From an uncultured Bacteroidales bacterium (GTDB lineage: Bacteria > Bacteroidota > Bacteroidia > Bacteroidales > G3-4614), in the NCBI GenBank assembly GCA_949297125.1, contig CASFRS010000020.1, positions 1 to 64,000 on the forward strand: a DNA stretch of 64,000 nt, written 5' to 3'. The position numbers were made by a program, and so were the translations under genes. How positions within the stretch are numbered: the stretch's first letter is position 1; each line of letters starts with the position of its first letter. Shown piece after piece: positions 17,253-27,173 of the stretch. Under the pieces are notes generated by a model, which searched no databases, was not told the DNA's origin, and saw only the letters and a list, made by a program, of their open reading frames with translations.

Positions 17253-17884
17253 AATATATTGGTATTTAGGGTAAATAAAAGCCTTATATGAATATAGAGG
17301 GCCCTCAGCACATAAAACTATCGGGAAAGGCAAAAATCTGCCTGAGAATTATGTTAAGGTTTCCTGTATAAACGAATCGTCCCCGCAAAAAACGGAACCG
17401 GTAAAAAACGCCGTGCCGTTTTCCGGATATTAGAAATTAAGGATGCGCGACATTTACATGTTCCCTATACAAAAATAATGAAAATATTTTAATACGTTAA
17501 TACTTTGTCGGTCTATCTTGACAGATTCCGGCAGTGATTGCCCTTTAATATCACCCCGTACCATATCATCTACGCCTGGCGGCATGCAACCCTTATCTGC
17601 TTGATAAACACCCGGCAACAGATGCTTCTAAATTATCTGGCCGTCTGTTTCCTTATATTCAGGCAATCATTCCGAAAAACAATTATATATGCCAATAAAT
17701 AACAAATTCCTTAATCAAAAGCAAAATGCGTCCTGCAATGTATGGAAATTTCACTATATTTGGTCCGGCGAGGGGTGTTTTTACAAGTTCGGCAGTATCG
17801 GCTCTTGTCTGCCGCCCTGCTTGTACAAAAAATATATTTATACGCGAGGATGATATATTAACATAAGTTATAACAGTTACGATT
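17253..17884. other. long intergenic region between divergent lipoprotein genes
   Basis: This stretch is richer in A and T than its flanks and no reading frame in it resembles a protein. TATATTTG at 17755-17762 is a possible -7 box for the small lipoprotein gene at 17885, but the -33 match is poor. No repeat or strong hairpin was seen. Confidence 0.4.
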
Positions 17885-18307
17885 ATGAGAATTTCCCTGT
17901 CAGGAAGCATTTCCCTTTTATTATTATCGGCACTGTTGCTGCCGGTTATGACCTCATGCAATAAAAACAAGGAAGAGGATGAGATTACACATTTCTATCT
18001 TATTCAAAGCAAGGAGATGTCCCGCAACTATGAGGATAATATGACATTAAGGACAAAAGTCATATATTACACATACGGGACAGAAACGGAAATGACATTC
18101 CATGGAACGGAAACTGCGGCAAAAGAGATGTTCAACTCCAAGTGCGACTATATGGGGACGGCGGAATTCGTCGAAGGCATCGAAGTCAAGGATAATACCG
18201 AATGCACGTTCGATCTGATACAGACCCTTACGACGGTGGGGGTGGAACCTCCGATAATAGCCTCACGGAGAGTAACATTCCAGACAAACGGTGCAGGAGG
18301 AGAGTGA
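17885..18307 (+). CDS. small hypothetical lipoprotein
   Basis: The 140-residue product has a signal peptide with lipobox V-M-T-S-C (Cys25), then a charged linker N-K-N-K-E-E-D-E. The remaining part is of mixed alpha/beta character with no recognised domain. It is short and polar, consistent with a periplasmic or outer-membrane lipoprotein. The gene stands alone between a divergent BACON lipoprotein gene and an acyltransferase gene with its own promoter. The function is unknown. Confidence 0.65.
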   Translation: MRISLSGSISLLLLSALLLPVMTSCNKNKEEDEITHFYLIQSKEMSRNYEDNMTLRTKVIYYTYGTETEMTFHGTETAAKEMFNSKCDYMGTAEFVEGIEVKDNTECTFDLIQTLTTVGVEPPIIASRRVTFQTNGAGGE

Positions 18308-18338
18308 AGACGGTAAATCATCGTCTGATAAATTTAAT

Positions 18339-18346
18339 TACCTTTG
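18339..18346 (+). promoter_or_regulatory. -7 element of the acyltransferase gene at 18401
   Basis: TACCTTTG matches TAnnTTTG, 54 bases before the start codon. No TTTG stands at the usual -33 distance. Confidence 0.5.
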
Positions 18347-18400
18347 TGAAAACCGGCAAATACGGTATTCTCCGTACAGACATAAACAAAACCTGCCGAT

Positions 18401-19525
18401 ATGGGAAAAGAACGGATAGCTTGGGTCGACTTATTAAAGGTAGTAGCATGTTTCCTTGTAGTATTCTCGCATAACTGCGATCCGTATGTAGCGGTATTCG
18501 ACATCGACAGAAGCTCGTTTCTGGCCGGAGTATTCTCCGGCAGCCTGACCCGCAGCAGCGTACCTCTGTTCGTGATGATGACCGGAGTTCTGCTGTTGCC
18601 CGTAACGCGTACAATGCAGCAGTTCTATCGCCGGAGGATAGGGCGCATACTTCCCCCTCTGATATTCTGGTCGGTAGCGCTGCCGCTGTTTTACTGGCTT
18701 TATATAAACCACGTCTCTCCATCGGCTAATCCGGCTATAAGTCCGTCCGATTATACTTTCCCCGCGACAGTACGGCGAGCCGCCACTTTCATTTTCAACT
18801 TCAACTATACCACAACCCCGTTATGGTACCTTTACATGCTGGTAGGGTTGTACCTTATAATCCCGGTGCTGAACGCATGGCTGGTGCAGGCCCGGAAAAA
18901 GGACCTGCAACTTTTCCTTTCCGTATGGTTCTTTACCCTGTTCATCCCATATATAAAGATGTTTGCCCCTGCCCTCGGATATGAAGGGAACTATGGCAAT
19001 ATGGGGATATTCGGCGTCTGCGACTGGAACGAGTACGGGGCGTTCCATTACATATCGGGGTTTACAGGATACCTTGTCCTTGCATACTATCTTGTAAAGT
19101 ATCCGTTGAAACTGAGTCTTGCAAAAACGCTGCTTTACGGCATACCGCTATTCTTGACCGGATATGCCATAACATCGTTCGGTTTTGTCGAACTCCAGCG
19201 ATATTATCCCGGCAACTACGCCTATCTTGAAATAATATGGTTCTTTACCGGGATAAACGTCTTTATGATGACTCTGCCGGTATTCGTAATAATACAGAAG
19301 CTCCCCGTGCGGCCGAACAGATGGCTGGCGCGTACGGCCTCCCTTACATTCGGCATCTACCTCTGCCACTTCTTTTTCGTGCAGGTGGGGTATGACCTGC
19401 TGACGTCCGTATCTCTTCCCGTCCCTGCAAAAATAGTGTCGGGCGCGATATTCGCATTTGCCGTCAGCGCACTTCTCGTAGCGGCAATGAAACTCTGGCG
19501 GCCAACCCGCCTGTTTGTAGAGTAG
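18401..19525 (+). CDS. acyltransferase family 3 membrane protein
   Basis: The 374-residue integral membrane protein has about ten hydrophobic helices. It begins with the family pattern W-V-D-L-L-K-V-V-A-C-F-L-V-V-F-S-H, where the His is the catalytic residue of Acyl_transf_3 enzymes, and has R-R-I-G-R-I-L-P-P-L-I-F after the second helix. Such enzymes add acetyl or other acyl groups to sugars of lipopolysaccharide, capsule or peptidoglycan. The substrate is not shown by the context. It is a single gene, ended by the hairpin at 19554. Confidence 0.85.
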   Translation: MGKERIAWVDLLKVVACFLVVFSHNCDPYVAVFDIDRSSFLAGVFSGSLTRSSVPLFVMMTGVLLLPVTRTMQQFYRRRIGRILPPLIFWSVALPLFYWLYINHVSPSANPAISPSDYTFPATVRRAATFIFNFNYTTTPLWYLYMLVGLYLIIPVLNAWLVQARKKDLQLFLSVWFFTLFIPYIKMFAPALGYEGNYGNMGIFGVCDWNEYGAFHYISGFTGYLVLAYYLVKYPLKLSLAKTLLYGIPLFLTGYAITSFGFVELQRYYPGNYAYLEIIWFFTGINVFMMTLPVFVIIQKLPVRPNRWLARTASLTFGIYLCHFFFVQVGYDLLTSVSLPVPAKIVSGAIFAFAVSALLVAAMKLWRPTRLFVE

Positions 19526-19553
19526 GAAACCCTGTCGCCGCATAACATAAAAG

Positions 19554-19597
19554 AAGCATCCTTGCGTGGTACAGTCTGCAAGGATGCTTTCTCTTTT
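19554..19597. terminator. bidirectional terminator between acyltransferase and glyA
   Basis: AAGCATCCTTGC (19554-19565) pairs with GCAAGGATGCTT (19578-19589), followed by TCTCTTTT on the plus strand and by CTTTT on the minus strand. It sits between two convergent genes. Confidence 0.8.
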
Positions 19598-19668
19598 CAG
19601 CCAGCGGCAGGGGTTATGCCCGCACCGCTTTATTATAGCAGGGGTGCAAAACTTCTCCCCGAAGAGGT

Positions 19669-20949
19669 TTAATAAGCGAACAGGGGGTAATCCTTCATCG
19701 TCTTGTTTACCTCTTCCCTGACGCTCCTGATAACTTTTTCGTCTTCGGGCGAAGAGAGAACCGTATCTATGAGGTCTACAATCTTAAGCATCAGGTCTTC
19801 TTTCGCGCCGCGGGTGGTTATGGCCGGCGTACCTACCCTTATACCCGAAGTAAGGAACGGCGAGCGGCTGTCGAACGGGACCATGTTCTTGTTTACCGTA
19901 ATATCTGCCGAAACAAGTACGCGTTCGGCGACTTTACCGGTAAGTTCGGGGAATTTCGTCCTGAGGTCTATCAGCATGCAGTGGTTGTCCGTACCTCCTG
20001 ATATGATTTTGTACCCTTTGTCGATAAAGGCTTTGGCCATGCAGGCGGCATTTTTCTTGACCTGCGTCTGGTATTCTTTGTACGAGGGCTGCAATGCTTC
20101 ACCGAAAGCTACGGCCTTTGCCGCTATGACATGTTCCAGCGGCCCTCCCTGTACGCCGGGGAATACGGCCGAGTCGAGCAAGGCCGACATCTTCTTGATT
20201 TCCCCCTTGGGAGTAGTTTTGCCCCACGGGTTGTCAAAGTCCTTGCCCATAAGGATGATACCGCCTCTCGGGCCGCGCAGGGTCTTGTGTGTCGTGGAGG
20301 TAACTATGTGTGCATATTTCAGCGGGTTGTCAAGCAGCCCGGCAGCGATAAGGCCTGCAGGGTGGGCCATATCTATCATGAAGATAGCGCCTATTTTATC
20401 GGCAATCTGGCGCATGCGGGCATAATCCCATTCGCGCGAATATGCAGATGCCCCGCCAATCAGCAGTTTCGGGCGTTCTTTCAGGGCAACCTCTTCCATC
20501 ATGTCGTAGTCTACATAGCCGGTGTCTTCTTTAACGCCGTATTCGAGAGTCTGGAACATAAGACCCGAAAAGTTTACGGGGGAACCGTGCGAGAGGTGGC
20601 CTCCGTGCGAGAGGTTAAGCCCGAGGAACTTGTCTCCGGGTTTCATTACGGCCATAAAGACAGCCATGTTGGCCTGAGCGCCAGAGTGCGGCTGGACGTT
20701 TACCCATTCCGCACCGAAAAGTTCCTTAAGCCTGTCTATTGCAAGTTGCTCCGATTCGTCCACAACTTCGCAACCGCCGTAATATCTTTTACCGGGGTAT
20801 CCTTCGGCATATTTGTTGGTCAGACAAGAACCCATGGCCTGCATTACCTGTTCGCTAACGAAGTTTTCCGAGGCGATAAGCTCTATGCCTTTCATCTGTC
20901 TCTCTTTCTCCCTTTCGATGATGTCGAATATTTTTTTGTCTCTCTCCAT
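19669..20949 (-). CDS. glyA: serine hydroxymethyltransferase
   Basis: GlyA interconverts serine and glycine using pyridoxal phosphate and tetrahydrofolate. Read from the ATG at 20949 it has 426 residues and begins M-E-R-D-K-K-I-F-D, like other Bacteroidota copies; a slightly longer frame was not chosen because it would reach back towards the promoter. It contains [24 protein letters not shown] and the PLP lysine in [10 protein letters not shown]. The promoter at 20982-21012 lies partly inside the end of the barrel gene upstream. Confidence 0.96.
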   Translation of the reverse strand: MERDKKIFDIIEREKERQMKGIELIASENFVSEQVMQAMGSCLTNKYAEGYPGKRYYGGCEVVDESEQLAIDRLKELFGAEWVNVQPHSGAQANMAVFMAVMKPGDKFLGLNLSHGGHLSHGSPVNFSGLMFQTLEYGVKEDTGYVDYDMMEEVALKERPKLLIGGASAYSREWDYARMRQIADKIGAIFMIDMAHPAGLIAAGLLDNPLKYAHIVTSTTHKTLRGPRGGIILMGKDFDNPWGKTTPKGEIKKMSALLDSAVFPGVQGGPLEHVIAAKAVAFGEALQPSYKEYQTQVKKNAACMAKAFIDKGYKIISGGTDNHCMLIDLRTKFPELTGKVAERVLVSADITVNKNMVPFDSRSPFLTSGIRVGTPAITTRGAKEDLMLKIVDLIDTVLSSPEDEKVIRSVREEVNKTMKDYPLFAY

Positions 20950-20981
20950 ATAAAATATATTTGGCATGTGATAAGTAGGCG

Positions 20982-21012
20982 CAAAGTTACTACTTACAAA
21001 ATTACCCCCAAA
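20982..21012 (-). promoter_or_regulatory. promoter of glyA
   Basis: On the minus strand TTTG (21012-21009) and TAACTTTG (20989-20982) are 19 bases apart, an exact consensus match. The -33 part overlaps the last codons of the upstream barrel-protein gene. Confidence 0.82.
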
Positions 21013-21710
21013 GAAAAACTCAATAAATTTATCCCGTTCTTCATGTAGACAGAGCCCGACTTTATCTCGGCATTCTCCTTTAACAGAACGTATTCGCCGG
21101 GTTTCCCGTCGACGGTTATGCCCACTTCGTATCTGAAATCGATGGTGAAACGCGATATCTTAGCCGCCAGGCCTACTACGAAGCAGGCCGATGCCGGATT
21201 GATTCCGTTGTTTACAATAAGGTTGCAGTTGCCCGATGTCGCGGATTCGTTGTCGAAGTCGAAACTGTACCTGAACTTGGGCCCTCCGAAAAAGGAAAAC
21301 TCGTACGGAGGCTTTTTTACGAAACTGTACCCGTACAGCAGCGGGACGTCTATCGTTACGGTGCGCTTCGATATTTCGGAAACTTCGTTGGTACTGTTGT
21401 CGAACAGCCCGGTCGGGATTGAGGCGCGCGTGCTGAAATAAGATGCCCCGGCTTCAACCTGCAGATAGTGCCGGTTGAAGTTTGTCCTGCCGAAAAGTGC
21501 CAGGCTTGCCCCTATGCCCGATTCGTAGTCGGGGGCATACTCTTGCTCCGCCCAGTCTATGAACAGCGCCCTGTGGCTTGCAAAAGGGGCGTTTACGGCA
21601 GCCCTTATCCCGAAATTGAAGCGTTTTGCGGTATCTTCGTTTTTCGGTTCGGCAGCCATGCGGCAAAACTGGAACAGCAGCAGGGGCAATATGTATAGCC
21701 ATTTGCTCAT
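20994..21710 (-). CDS. outer-membrane beta-barrel protein, PorT-like
   Basis: The 238-residue product begins [15 protein letters not shown] with a signal-like segment. It then runs as alternating strands ([29 protein letters not shown]) and ends [10 protein letters not shown], as small Bacteroidota porin-family barrels do. The start at 21710 overlaps the stop of the flavin reductase gene, which fixes it and shows coupling. It is the last gene of the pyrB-led operon. The cargo is unknown. Confidence 0.7.
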   Translation of the reverse strand: MSKWLYILPLLLFQFCRMAAEPKNEDTAKRFNFGIRAAVNAPFASHRALFIDWAEQEYAPDYESGIGASLALFGRTNFNRHYLQVEAGASYFSTRASIPTGLFDNSTNEVSEISKRTVTIDVPLLYGYSFVKKPPYEFSFFGGPKFRYSFDFDNESATSGNCNLIVNNGINPASACFVVGLAAKISRFTIDFRYEVGITVDGKPGEYVLLKENAEIKSGSVYMKNGINLLSFSLGVIL

Positions 21711-22288
21711 CGTTTCCCTTTTTTCCTTTTCATTACCGACCACCCGAAGCGGCCGATCTCCCTGCCCAACAGGTAATAATGCCCGTGCGAATATGCAAGC
21801 AGCCCGGCTTTTTCAAGCATGAACCTGCCCGATTCCGAATCGATATAACTCTCGTCGGCAAGCACATCCACCACATTTGCCAGGAACATGTCGTGCGAAC
21901 CCAGTTTCAGAATATCCGCAACGTTGCACTCTATACACAGAGGCGATTCCTTTATGTACGGGGCTTTCACCGCCGGAGCCATTATGGGGGTGAGGCCCGA
22001 TTCTTTCCATTTGTCGAAATCCGCGCCGGAGCGAACCCCGCACCAGTCCGTGGCGCGCGCCATTTTCTCTGTCGTTAGGTTCAAGACAAAAGCCCTGTTT
22101 TTTTCTATTATCCCGTGCGAATACCTTTCGGGACGGACCGAGACGTAGCACATCGGCGGGTCGGTACACACCGTTCCCGTCCAACTTGCCGTAAAAAGGT
22201 TGAATTCTCCCTTATCCGCACCGCAACTTACAAGCAGTGCCGGCAACGGATAAATCATGGTGCCCGGTTTCCATATCTGATGCGCCAT
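21707..22288 (-). CDS. flavin reductase family protein
   Basis: The 193-residue product belongs to the FMN-binding split-barrel (flavoredoxin-like) group. N-L-F-T-A-S-W-T-G-T-V-C-T-D-P-P-M and Y-V-S-V-R-P-E-R-Y-S-H match the flavin-binding segments, followed by F-V-L-N-L-T-T. These proteins bind FMN and pass electrons from NAD(P)H or a partner enzyme. The ATG at 22288 is preferred to an in-frame TTG two codons earlier. It lies 23 bases after pyrI and overlaps the barrel gene by 4 bases, so it is part of the pyrimidine operon. Confidence 0.85.
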   Translation of the reverse strand: MAHQIWKPGTMIYPLPALLVSCGADKGEFNLFTASWTGTVCTDPPMCYVSVRPERYSHGIIEKNRAFVLNLTTEKMARATDWCGVRSGADFDKWKESGLTPIMAPAVKAPYIKESPLCIECNVADILKLGSHDMFLANVVDVLADESYIDSESGRFMLEKAGLLAYSHGHYYLLGREIGRFGWSVMKRKKGKR

Positions 22289-22311
22289 TTCCAAATTGCT
22301 TCAGAAGGGAA

Positions 22312-22773
22312 TCAGGTAAGTTTTATATCTTCGCGGTTTATAACCTGCTCGCAATATTTGCATTTAACCTTTACCGACTCTTTGTCCCTGATGTAAAAGA
22401 CCGTCTGCATAGGCTCGTTGTTGGTGATGCACTTGGGGTTGTTGCATTTTATTATGCCGTGCAGTTCGGCAGGCAGTTCTACTTCGTGCTTGTCAATTAC
22501 CTCGTAGTTGCGGATTATGTTTATTTTTGCTTTGGGGGCAATAATGGCTATTTTGTTTATCTCCTCCTCGTCAATAAAAGTGTCGGCAATCTTTATTATG
22601 CCTTTTTTGCCAATCTGCTTGCTCATAAGGTTGTTGCCTATTGTTATGCTCTTGTCCATATCCTTGAGCTTGAGAATCTCTACAACCTTGAAGAGTTTGT
22701 CCGAAGGGATGTGGTCTATTACGGTGCCGTTTTCGAGAGCCGCTACTTTAAGCTCTTTCTTCAATTCGCTCAT
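22312..22773 (-). CDS. pyrI: aspartate carbamoyltransferase regulatory chain
   Basis: PyrI binds CTP and ATP and sets the activity of the PyrB catalytic trimers at the first committed step of pyrimidine synthesis. The 153-residue product has the nucleotide-binding N-terminal domain (G-T-V-I-D-H-I-P) and the zinc domain with four cysteines in C-N-N-P-K-C and C-K-Y-C. Length and order are normal. It follows pyrB after 12 bases, as in the typical pyrBI operon. Confidence 0.95.
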   Translation of the reverse strand: MSELKKELKVAALENGTVIDHIPSDKLFKVVEILKLKDMDKSITIGNNLMSKQIGKKGIIKIADTFIDEEEINKIAIIAPKAKINIIRNYEVIDKHEVELPAELHGIIKCNNPKCITNNEPMQTVFYIRDKESVKVKCKYCEQVINREDIKLT

Positions 22774-22785
22774 AACGCTTTCAGA

Positions 22786-23700
22786 TTAAATTTTAATACC
22801 CAGAACTTTGCAAATAATGGCCTGCCGGGCGTATACGCCGTTTCTGGCCTGTTCAAAATAATAAGCCTTGGGGTTGTTGTCCACATCGGTGGATATTTCA
22901 TTTACCCGAGGCAGCGGGTGCAATACGCGCAGGTTCGGTTTGGAGTTCTCCAGCATCTGGTTGTGCAGCGTATAAATATCCTTCACCTTTTCATAAACCA
23001 TCAGATCGGTAAAACGTTCCCTCTGCACTCTCGTCATATACAGGATGTCGGCATTGTTTATCACCTCTTCGGTAAACTCGTCGTGTTCAAAATACCTTAT
23101 TCCCTTGCTGTCGCAGAATTTCTTGTAATCGTCGGGTATTTTAAGTTCTTCCGGCGCCACGAAATGGAACGTAGGCGAGAAGTGCGACATGGCCATTATA
23201 AGCGAATGGACCGTCCTGCCGTATTTGAGGTCTCCCACCATGGTTATGTTCAGGCCGTCAAGTTTCCCCTGCGTCTTGTATATGGAATACAGGTCGAGCA
23301 TCGTCTGCGACGGATGCTGGTTTGCCCCGTCCCCCGCATTGATTATCGGCTTGCTCGAAATTTCCGATGCGTACCTGGCAGCCCCGTCAAGGTAGTGGCG
23401 CATGATTATCAGGTCTACATAGTTGCTTACCATCATTATGGTATCTTTCAGGGTCTCGCCTTTAGTGGAACTTGTGGTGGAAGCATCGGAAAACCCTATG
23501 ATTCTCCCGCCCAGGCGGTTCACGGCAGTTTCAAAACTCAGCCTTGTACGGGTAGAAGGCTCAAAAAACAGTGTTGCTACGACTTTCCCTTCAAGCAGCC
23601 TGCGGTTGGGGTTCTCTTCAAAAAGGCGGGCATTCTCCAGAACCTCCAGAATATCATCTTTGGAATAATCGGTTATGGATACCAGACTCTCATTCTTCAT
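22786..23700 (-). CDS. pyrB: aspartate carbamoyltransferase catalytic chain
   Basis: PyrB joins carbamoyl phosphate to aspartate. Read from the ATG at 23700 the product has 304 residues and begins [11 protein letters not shown]. It carries the carbamoyl-phosphate motif F-F-E-P-S-T-R-T-R, the aspartate-site stretch H-P-L-P-R-V-N-E-I, and H-P-S-Q-T in between. Longer frames upstream were rejected because they lack family similarity. The operon order is pyrB, pyrI, flavin reductase, barrel protein. No leader peptide or attenuator was seen in the short 5' region. Confidence 0.96.
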   Translation of the reverse strand: MKNESLVSITDYSKDDILEVLENARLFEENPNRRLLEGKVVATLFFEPSTRTRLSFETAVNRLGGRIIGFSDASTTSSTKGETLKDTIMMVSNYVDLIIMRHYLDGAARYASEISSKPIINAGDGANQHPSQTMLDLYSIYKTQGKLDGLNITMVGDLKYGRTVHSLIMAMSHFSPTFHFVAPEELKIPDDYKKFCDSKGIRYFEHDEFTEEVINNADILYMTRVQRERFTDLMVYEKVKDIYTLHNQMLENSKPNLRVLHPLPRVNEISTDVDNNPKAYYFEQARNGVYARQAIICKVLGIKI

Positions 23701-23740
23701 ATAAGTACAATAAAAAACAGTTTCAAAAGGAAATACCTTA

Positions 23741-23748
23741 CAAATATA
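23741..23748 (-). promoter_or_regulatory. -7 element of the pyrB operon
   Basis: TATATTTG on the minus strand lies 41 bases before the pyrB start. The -33 region has no TTTG at the usual spacing. Confidence 0.5.
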
Positions 23749-24018
23749 CGCACATATACGCACACGGCACTCCCCGTTGGTTTTAAGTACGTGAAACACC
23801 CTGCGCCGTATTTGCCCAGGAATCGGTATAACTGAATACAAAGCTATAAAAAAAATACAAATAACAATCCATCGGGCTGCCTTAAAAACTCCATTTGCCG
23901 CCATGAACGACGGAAGCCCAACCGTATATGCGGGACATGGCCGCAGCCCGGGAGATTCCGCCATACAGCACCTGTTCCCTTCATTGTTTTTCGTTGCCAT
24001 AGAATTGCCTTTTACAGT

Positions 24019-24042
24019 GGCGGGAATATGCAATTTCCCGCC
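24019..24042. repeat. perfect inverted repeat next to the repeat array
   Basis: GGCGGGAA (24019-24026) and TTCCCGCC (24035-24042) form an 8-bp stem around an 8-base loop, 14 bases before the first 225-bp repeat unit. There is no T run. The rest of 23749-24018 holds no gene. Confidence 0.5.
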
Positions 24043-24056
24043 CCGTCAAGGATATG

Positions 24057-24281
24057 GAATTTACTTGGGTAAAAGACCGAGGGCGAAACCCGAAAGCCGT
24101 GCCGCAGATTGCACGTTATTTCGTTCCAATCACAATCTGTTGTTGCCTGTTTGTCCCCAATAAGGAGTTCCTATATCGGCCGCACCAACCGCAGGGTTTT
24201 GCGCTTCAATATCGAAAGACATGCTCCAAAGGGGCGAAAGAGCGTGTGAGATGTGGTGCGGATAAAGGGGGCGGCCGACGG
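24057..24281 (+). repeat. 225-bp tandem repeat, unit 1
   Basis: The first of two full tandem units and one partial unit with an exact period of 225 bases. It begins GAATTTACTTGGGTAAA and includes CGTGCCGCAGATTGCACG, which can form a short stem. Because 225 is divisible by three, a frame stays open through the array, but differences between units mostly change amino acids, so coding is unlikely. Related copies occur at 31199-31365 and 31421-31527 in the opposite orientation. Confidence 0.9.
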
Positions 24282-24506
24282 GAATTTACTTGGGTAAATG
24301 ACCGAGGGCGAAACCCGAAAGCCGTGCCGCAGATTGCACGTTATTTCGTTCCAATCACAATCTGTTGTTTCCTGTTCGCCCCAAATAGGGGGTTCCTATA
24401 TCGGCCGCACCAACCGCAGGATTTTGCGCTTCAATATCGAAAGACATGCCCCAAAGGAGCGAAAGAGCGTGTGAGATGTGGTGCGGATAAAGGGGGCGGC
24501 CGACGG
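24282..24506 (+). repeat. 225-bp tandem repeat, unit 2
   Basis: This unit is the same length as unit 1, with scattered substitutions and no gaps. The largest cluster of differences lies around 24368-24395. Confidence 0.9.
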
Positions 24507-24577
24507 GAATTTACTTTGGTAAAAGACCGAGGGCGAAACCCGAAAGCCGTGCCGCAGATTGCACGTTATTTCGTTCC
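24507..24577 (+). repeat. 225-bp repeat, partial unit 3 ending at a promoter
   Basis: Only the first 71 bases of the unit are kept with high identity, up to TTCGTTCC. From there the sequence becomes the -7 region of the penicillin-binding protein gene (TATCTTTG at 24584-24591). At the same place units 1 and 2 have a related but degraded sequence (CACAATCTGTTG). Confidence 0.8.
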
Positions 24578-24583
24578 TTTCAC

Positions 24584-24591
24584 TATCTTTG
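24584..24591 (+). promoter_or_regulatory. -7 element of the penicillin-binding protein gene
   Basis: TATCTTTG lies 23 bases before the start codon. The -33 region lies inside repeat unit 3; the nearest candidate is TTGC, 21 bases upstream. Confidence 0.6.
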
Positions 24592-24614
24592 TTGCGCAAT
24601 AACCAACATACGCA

Positions 24615-26999
24615 ATGACAAGTCGAAACAAATCAAATACGGGCTCCGGAAAATCGCGGCAGGCACGGGTGGTAAAAATAATGTGGCGGCTCTTCTTCAT
24701 TATGGTGGCTGCCGTTGCACTTGTATTCGTACTTATAGCGCGCGGTTGCATAGGGTATATGCCGCCGATAGAAGAACTGGAGAATCCAAAGGACAAATTT
24801 GCATCGGAGATATATTCGTCCGATATGGTAGTGTTGGGAAACTACTACCAAAGTCAGGGGAATCGTGTCTATACCGATTATCAGGATATTTCGCCCGGCC
24901 TTGTAAATGCGCTTGTGGCAACCGAGGACGTCCGGTTCTACGACCACTCCGGAATAGACTTCAAGGCTTTGGCAAGAGCCGTATTCAAGCGGCTTCTGTT
25001 TATGGGCGAAAGCGCAGGAGGCGGCAGTACCATAACCCAGCAGCTGGCCAAGCAGCTCTACTCGCCAAATGCCGAGAACAAGATAGAACGCCTTTTCCAG
25101 AAACCTATCGAGTGGGTCATTGCCATACAGCTTGAGCGTTTCTATACAAAGGAAGAGATAATAAAGATGTATCTGAACAAGTTCGATTTCCTGTACAATG
25201 CCGTAGGTGTGCAGTCGGCTGCGGCCGTATATTTCAGCACTACGCCCGACAAGTTGAAAATCGAGGAATCGGCCATGTTGGTGGGCATGTGCAAAAATCC
25301 GTCGTACTATAACCCCATACGGCATTACGAGCGTACGTTGGGGCGTCGCAATACCGTATTGCAGCAGATGCAGAAAGCCGGCTACATAACCGCGCAGGAG
25401 TGCGATTCGTTGCAGAAAATCCCCTTGAACATAAAGTTCAGCCGGGCCGACCATAAAGAAGGTCCTGCGCCCTATTTCAGGGAAAAGCTGAGGCTTATGC
25501 TGACGGCGAAAAAACCCGAACGGAAAGATTACCGCCAGTGGCAGAAGCAGCAATACATAGACGATTCCATGGCATGGGCCGACAATCCCCTCTACGGGTG
25601 GTGCGAGAAAACGCGCAAGCCCGACGGGACAAAATACAATATCTATACCGACGGGTTGAAGATATACACCACAATCGACTCCCGTATGCAGAAATATGCC
25701 GAGGAAGCCGTAGAAGAACATATCAACAAAGACCTTCAACCCAAGTTCTTCAACGAACTGAAAAACAAGAGAAACGCGCCGTTCTCCGCCACGGTATCGC
25801 AGGCGGAGATAGAAGATATGCTCGACAGGGCCATGAGGCAGAGCGACAGATACCGGATAATGAAAAAAGCGGGAAAAAGCGAATCGGAAATCAAGGATGC
25901 CTTCGCTACGCCGCGCGACATGCAGGTATATACGCTCAACGGCATAAGGGATACCCTCCTTTCGCCGATGGATTCAATCCGTTATTACAAATCGTTCCTG
26001 CGTGCCGGGTTCATGGTGATGAACTCCAGGACGGGGCATGTAAAAGCATATGTCGGAGGCGTGGATTTCAACCGTTTCCAATACGATATGGTATCGGCCG
26101 GACGCCGTCAGGTAGGGTCTACAATCAAGCCTTTCCTCTATACTCTGGCAATGGAAGAGGGCTTCACGCCGTGCGACCTTGCGCCAAACGAGCAACCGCA
26201 CATAGTCGATCCCTATACCGGAACCGTCTGGTCGCCCCGCAACTCTTCCGACAAAAGGGTAGGGGAAATGGTAACCCTGCGCTGGGGGCTGGCAACGTCC
26301 AACAACTGGATATCCGCATGGCTCATGTCGCAGTTGTCGCCCGAAGCGTTGGCGAACCTGATGCATTCGTTCGGTATCCGCAACTACATCGACCCGGTAA
26401 TATCGCTGTGTCTCGGTCCGGCCGAAGTGTCGGTAGAAGAAATGGTAACCGCATATACGGCATTCTCAAACAAAGGTATACGGGTCGATCCCTTGTATGT
26501 AACAAGGATAGAAGACAACTTCGGCAATGTAATATCCACCTTTACACCGCGTATGACGGAAGTAATAAGCGAAAATGCGTACTATAAAATCCTTTCCCTG
26601 CTTCAGGATGTAGTAAATTACGGTACCGGTTCAAGAATCCGTTTCCGTTACAACATAACCGCGCCCATGGGAGGAAAGACAGGTACGACAAACAACAATT
26701 CCGACGGTTGGTTCATGGCATTTACACCCCAGCTTGCAGCAGGCGTATGGGTCGGCGGGGAGGACCGCTCTATCCATTTCGACAGAATGGCGCTCGGGCA
26801 AGGGGCTTCCATGGCTTTGCCCATATACGGGCTGTTTATACAGAAAGTCTATGCCGACCCCTCGCTCGGATATACGCAGGAGGAGAATTTCGTGGTTCCG
26901 CCCGAGTTCTCCGACCCGTGCAAAGGCTCATCCTCAAGCGCTGTGCAGATCGAGCAGCCCGGCGAATACGAGGAGGTAATAGAAGGAATATTTGAATAG
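24615..26999 (+). CDS. class A penicillin-binding protein (PBP1A-like)
   Basis: This bifunctional enzyme polymerises glycan strands and cross-links peptidoglycan. The 794-residue product has one N-terminal membrane helix (about 21-43). A GT51 transglycosylase domain follows, with A-T-E-D-V-R-F-Y-D-H (catalytic Glu104) and G-G-S-T-I-T-Q-Q at 136-143. The transpeptidase domain has S502-T-I-K, S562-N-N and K688-T-G, all three penicillin-binding motifs intact. It ends in a short Ser/Glu-rich tail. It is a single gene between a repeat array and a strong terminator. Confidence 0.95.
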   Translation: MTSRNKSNTGSGKSRQARVVKIMWRLFFIMVAAVALVFVLIARGCIGYMPPIEELENPKDKFASEIYSSDMVVLGNYYQSQGNRVYTDYQDISPGLVNALVATEDVRFYDHSGIDFKALARAVFKRLLFMGESAGGGSTITQQLAKQLYSPNAENKIERLFQKPIEWVIAIQLERFYTKEEIIKMYLNKFDFLYNAVGVQSAAAVYFSTTPDKLKIEESAMLVGMCKNPSYYNPIRHYERTLGRRNTVLQQMQKAGYITAQECDSLQKIPLNIKFSRADHKEGPAPYFREKLRLMLTAKKPERKDYRQWQKQQYIDDSMAWADNPLYGWCEKTRKPDGTKYNIYTDGLKIYTTIDSRMQKYAEEAVEEHINKDLQPKFFNELKNKRNAPFSATVSQAEIEDMLDRAMRQSDRYRIMKKAGKSESEIKDAFATPRDMQVYTLNGIRDTLLSPMDSIRYYKSFLRAGFMVMNSRTGHVKAYVGGVDFNRFQYDMVSAGRRQVGSTIKPFLYTLAMEEGFTPCDLAPNEQPHIVDPYTGTVWSPRNSSDKRVGEMVTLRWGLATSNNWISAWLMSQLSPEALANLMHSFGIRNYIDPVISLCLGPAEVSVEEMVTAYTAFSNKGIRVDPLYVTRIEDNFGNVISTFTPRMTEVISENAYYKILSLLQDVVNYGTGSRIRFRYNITAPMGGKTGTTNNNSDGWFMAFTPQLAAGVWVGGEDRSIHFDRMALGQGASMALPIYGLFIQKVYADPSLGYTQEENFVVPPEFSDPCKGSSSSAVQIEQPGEYEEVIEGIFE

Positions 27000-27020
27000 G
27001 GGTGCTTTGCCTGACAGATA

Positions 27021-27068
27021 AAAACGGGAGCAGGTACACATCTTTACCGTACCTGCTCCCGTTTTTTT
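27021..27068. terminator. strong bidirectional terminator
   Basis: A 17-bp stem (27021-27037 with 27049-27065) with T runs on both strands separates the convergent penicillin-binding protein and OmpA-family genes. Confidence 0.92.
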
Positions 27069-27173
27069 GTGCTGATTAACCCGGGACGGGCTTGAAGCGT
27101 TATTTCCGTGCACTCCCGGCAAGCATGGGCATTCAAGCCCAAAAGGGCCGGAAATGCCAGACGGATAGAGGAA

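Noticed and set aside
22237..23835. A 532-residue open frame on the plus strand opposite pyrI and pyrB
   Set aside because: The complementary strand encodes two clear pyrimidine enzymes; the long open frame is a by-product of their codon use and resembles no family.
24054..24602. A 182-residue open frame through the tandem repeat
   Set aside because: The frame is open because the 225-base period is divisible by three. Most differences between units change amino acids, there is no plausible start site, and related copies at 31 kb are not preceded by translation signals.
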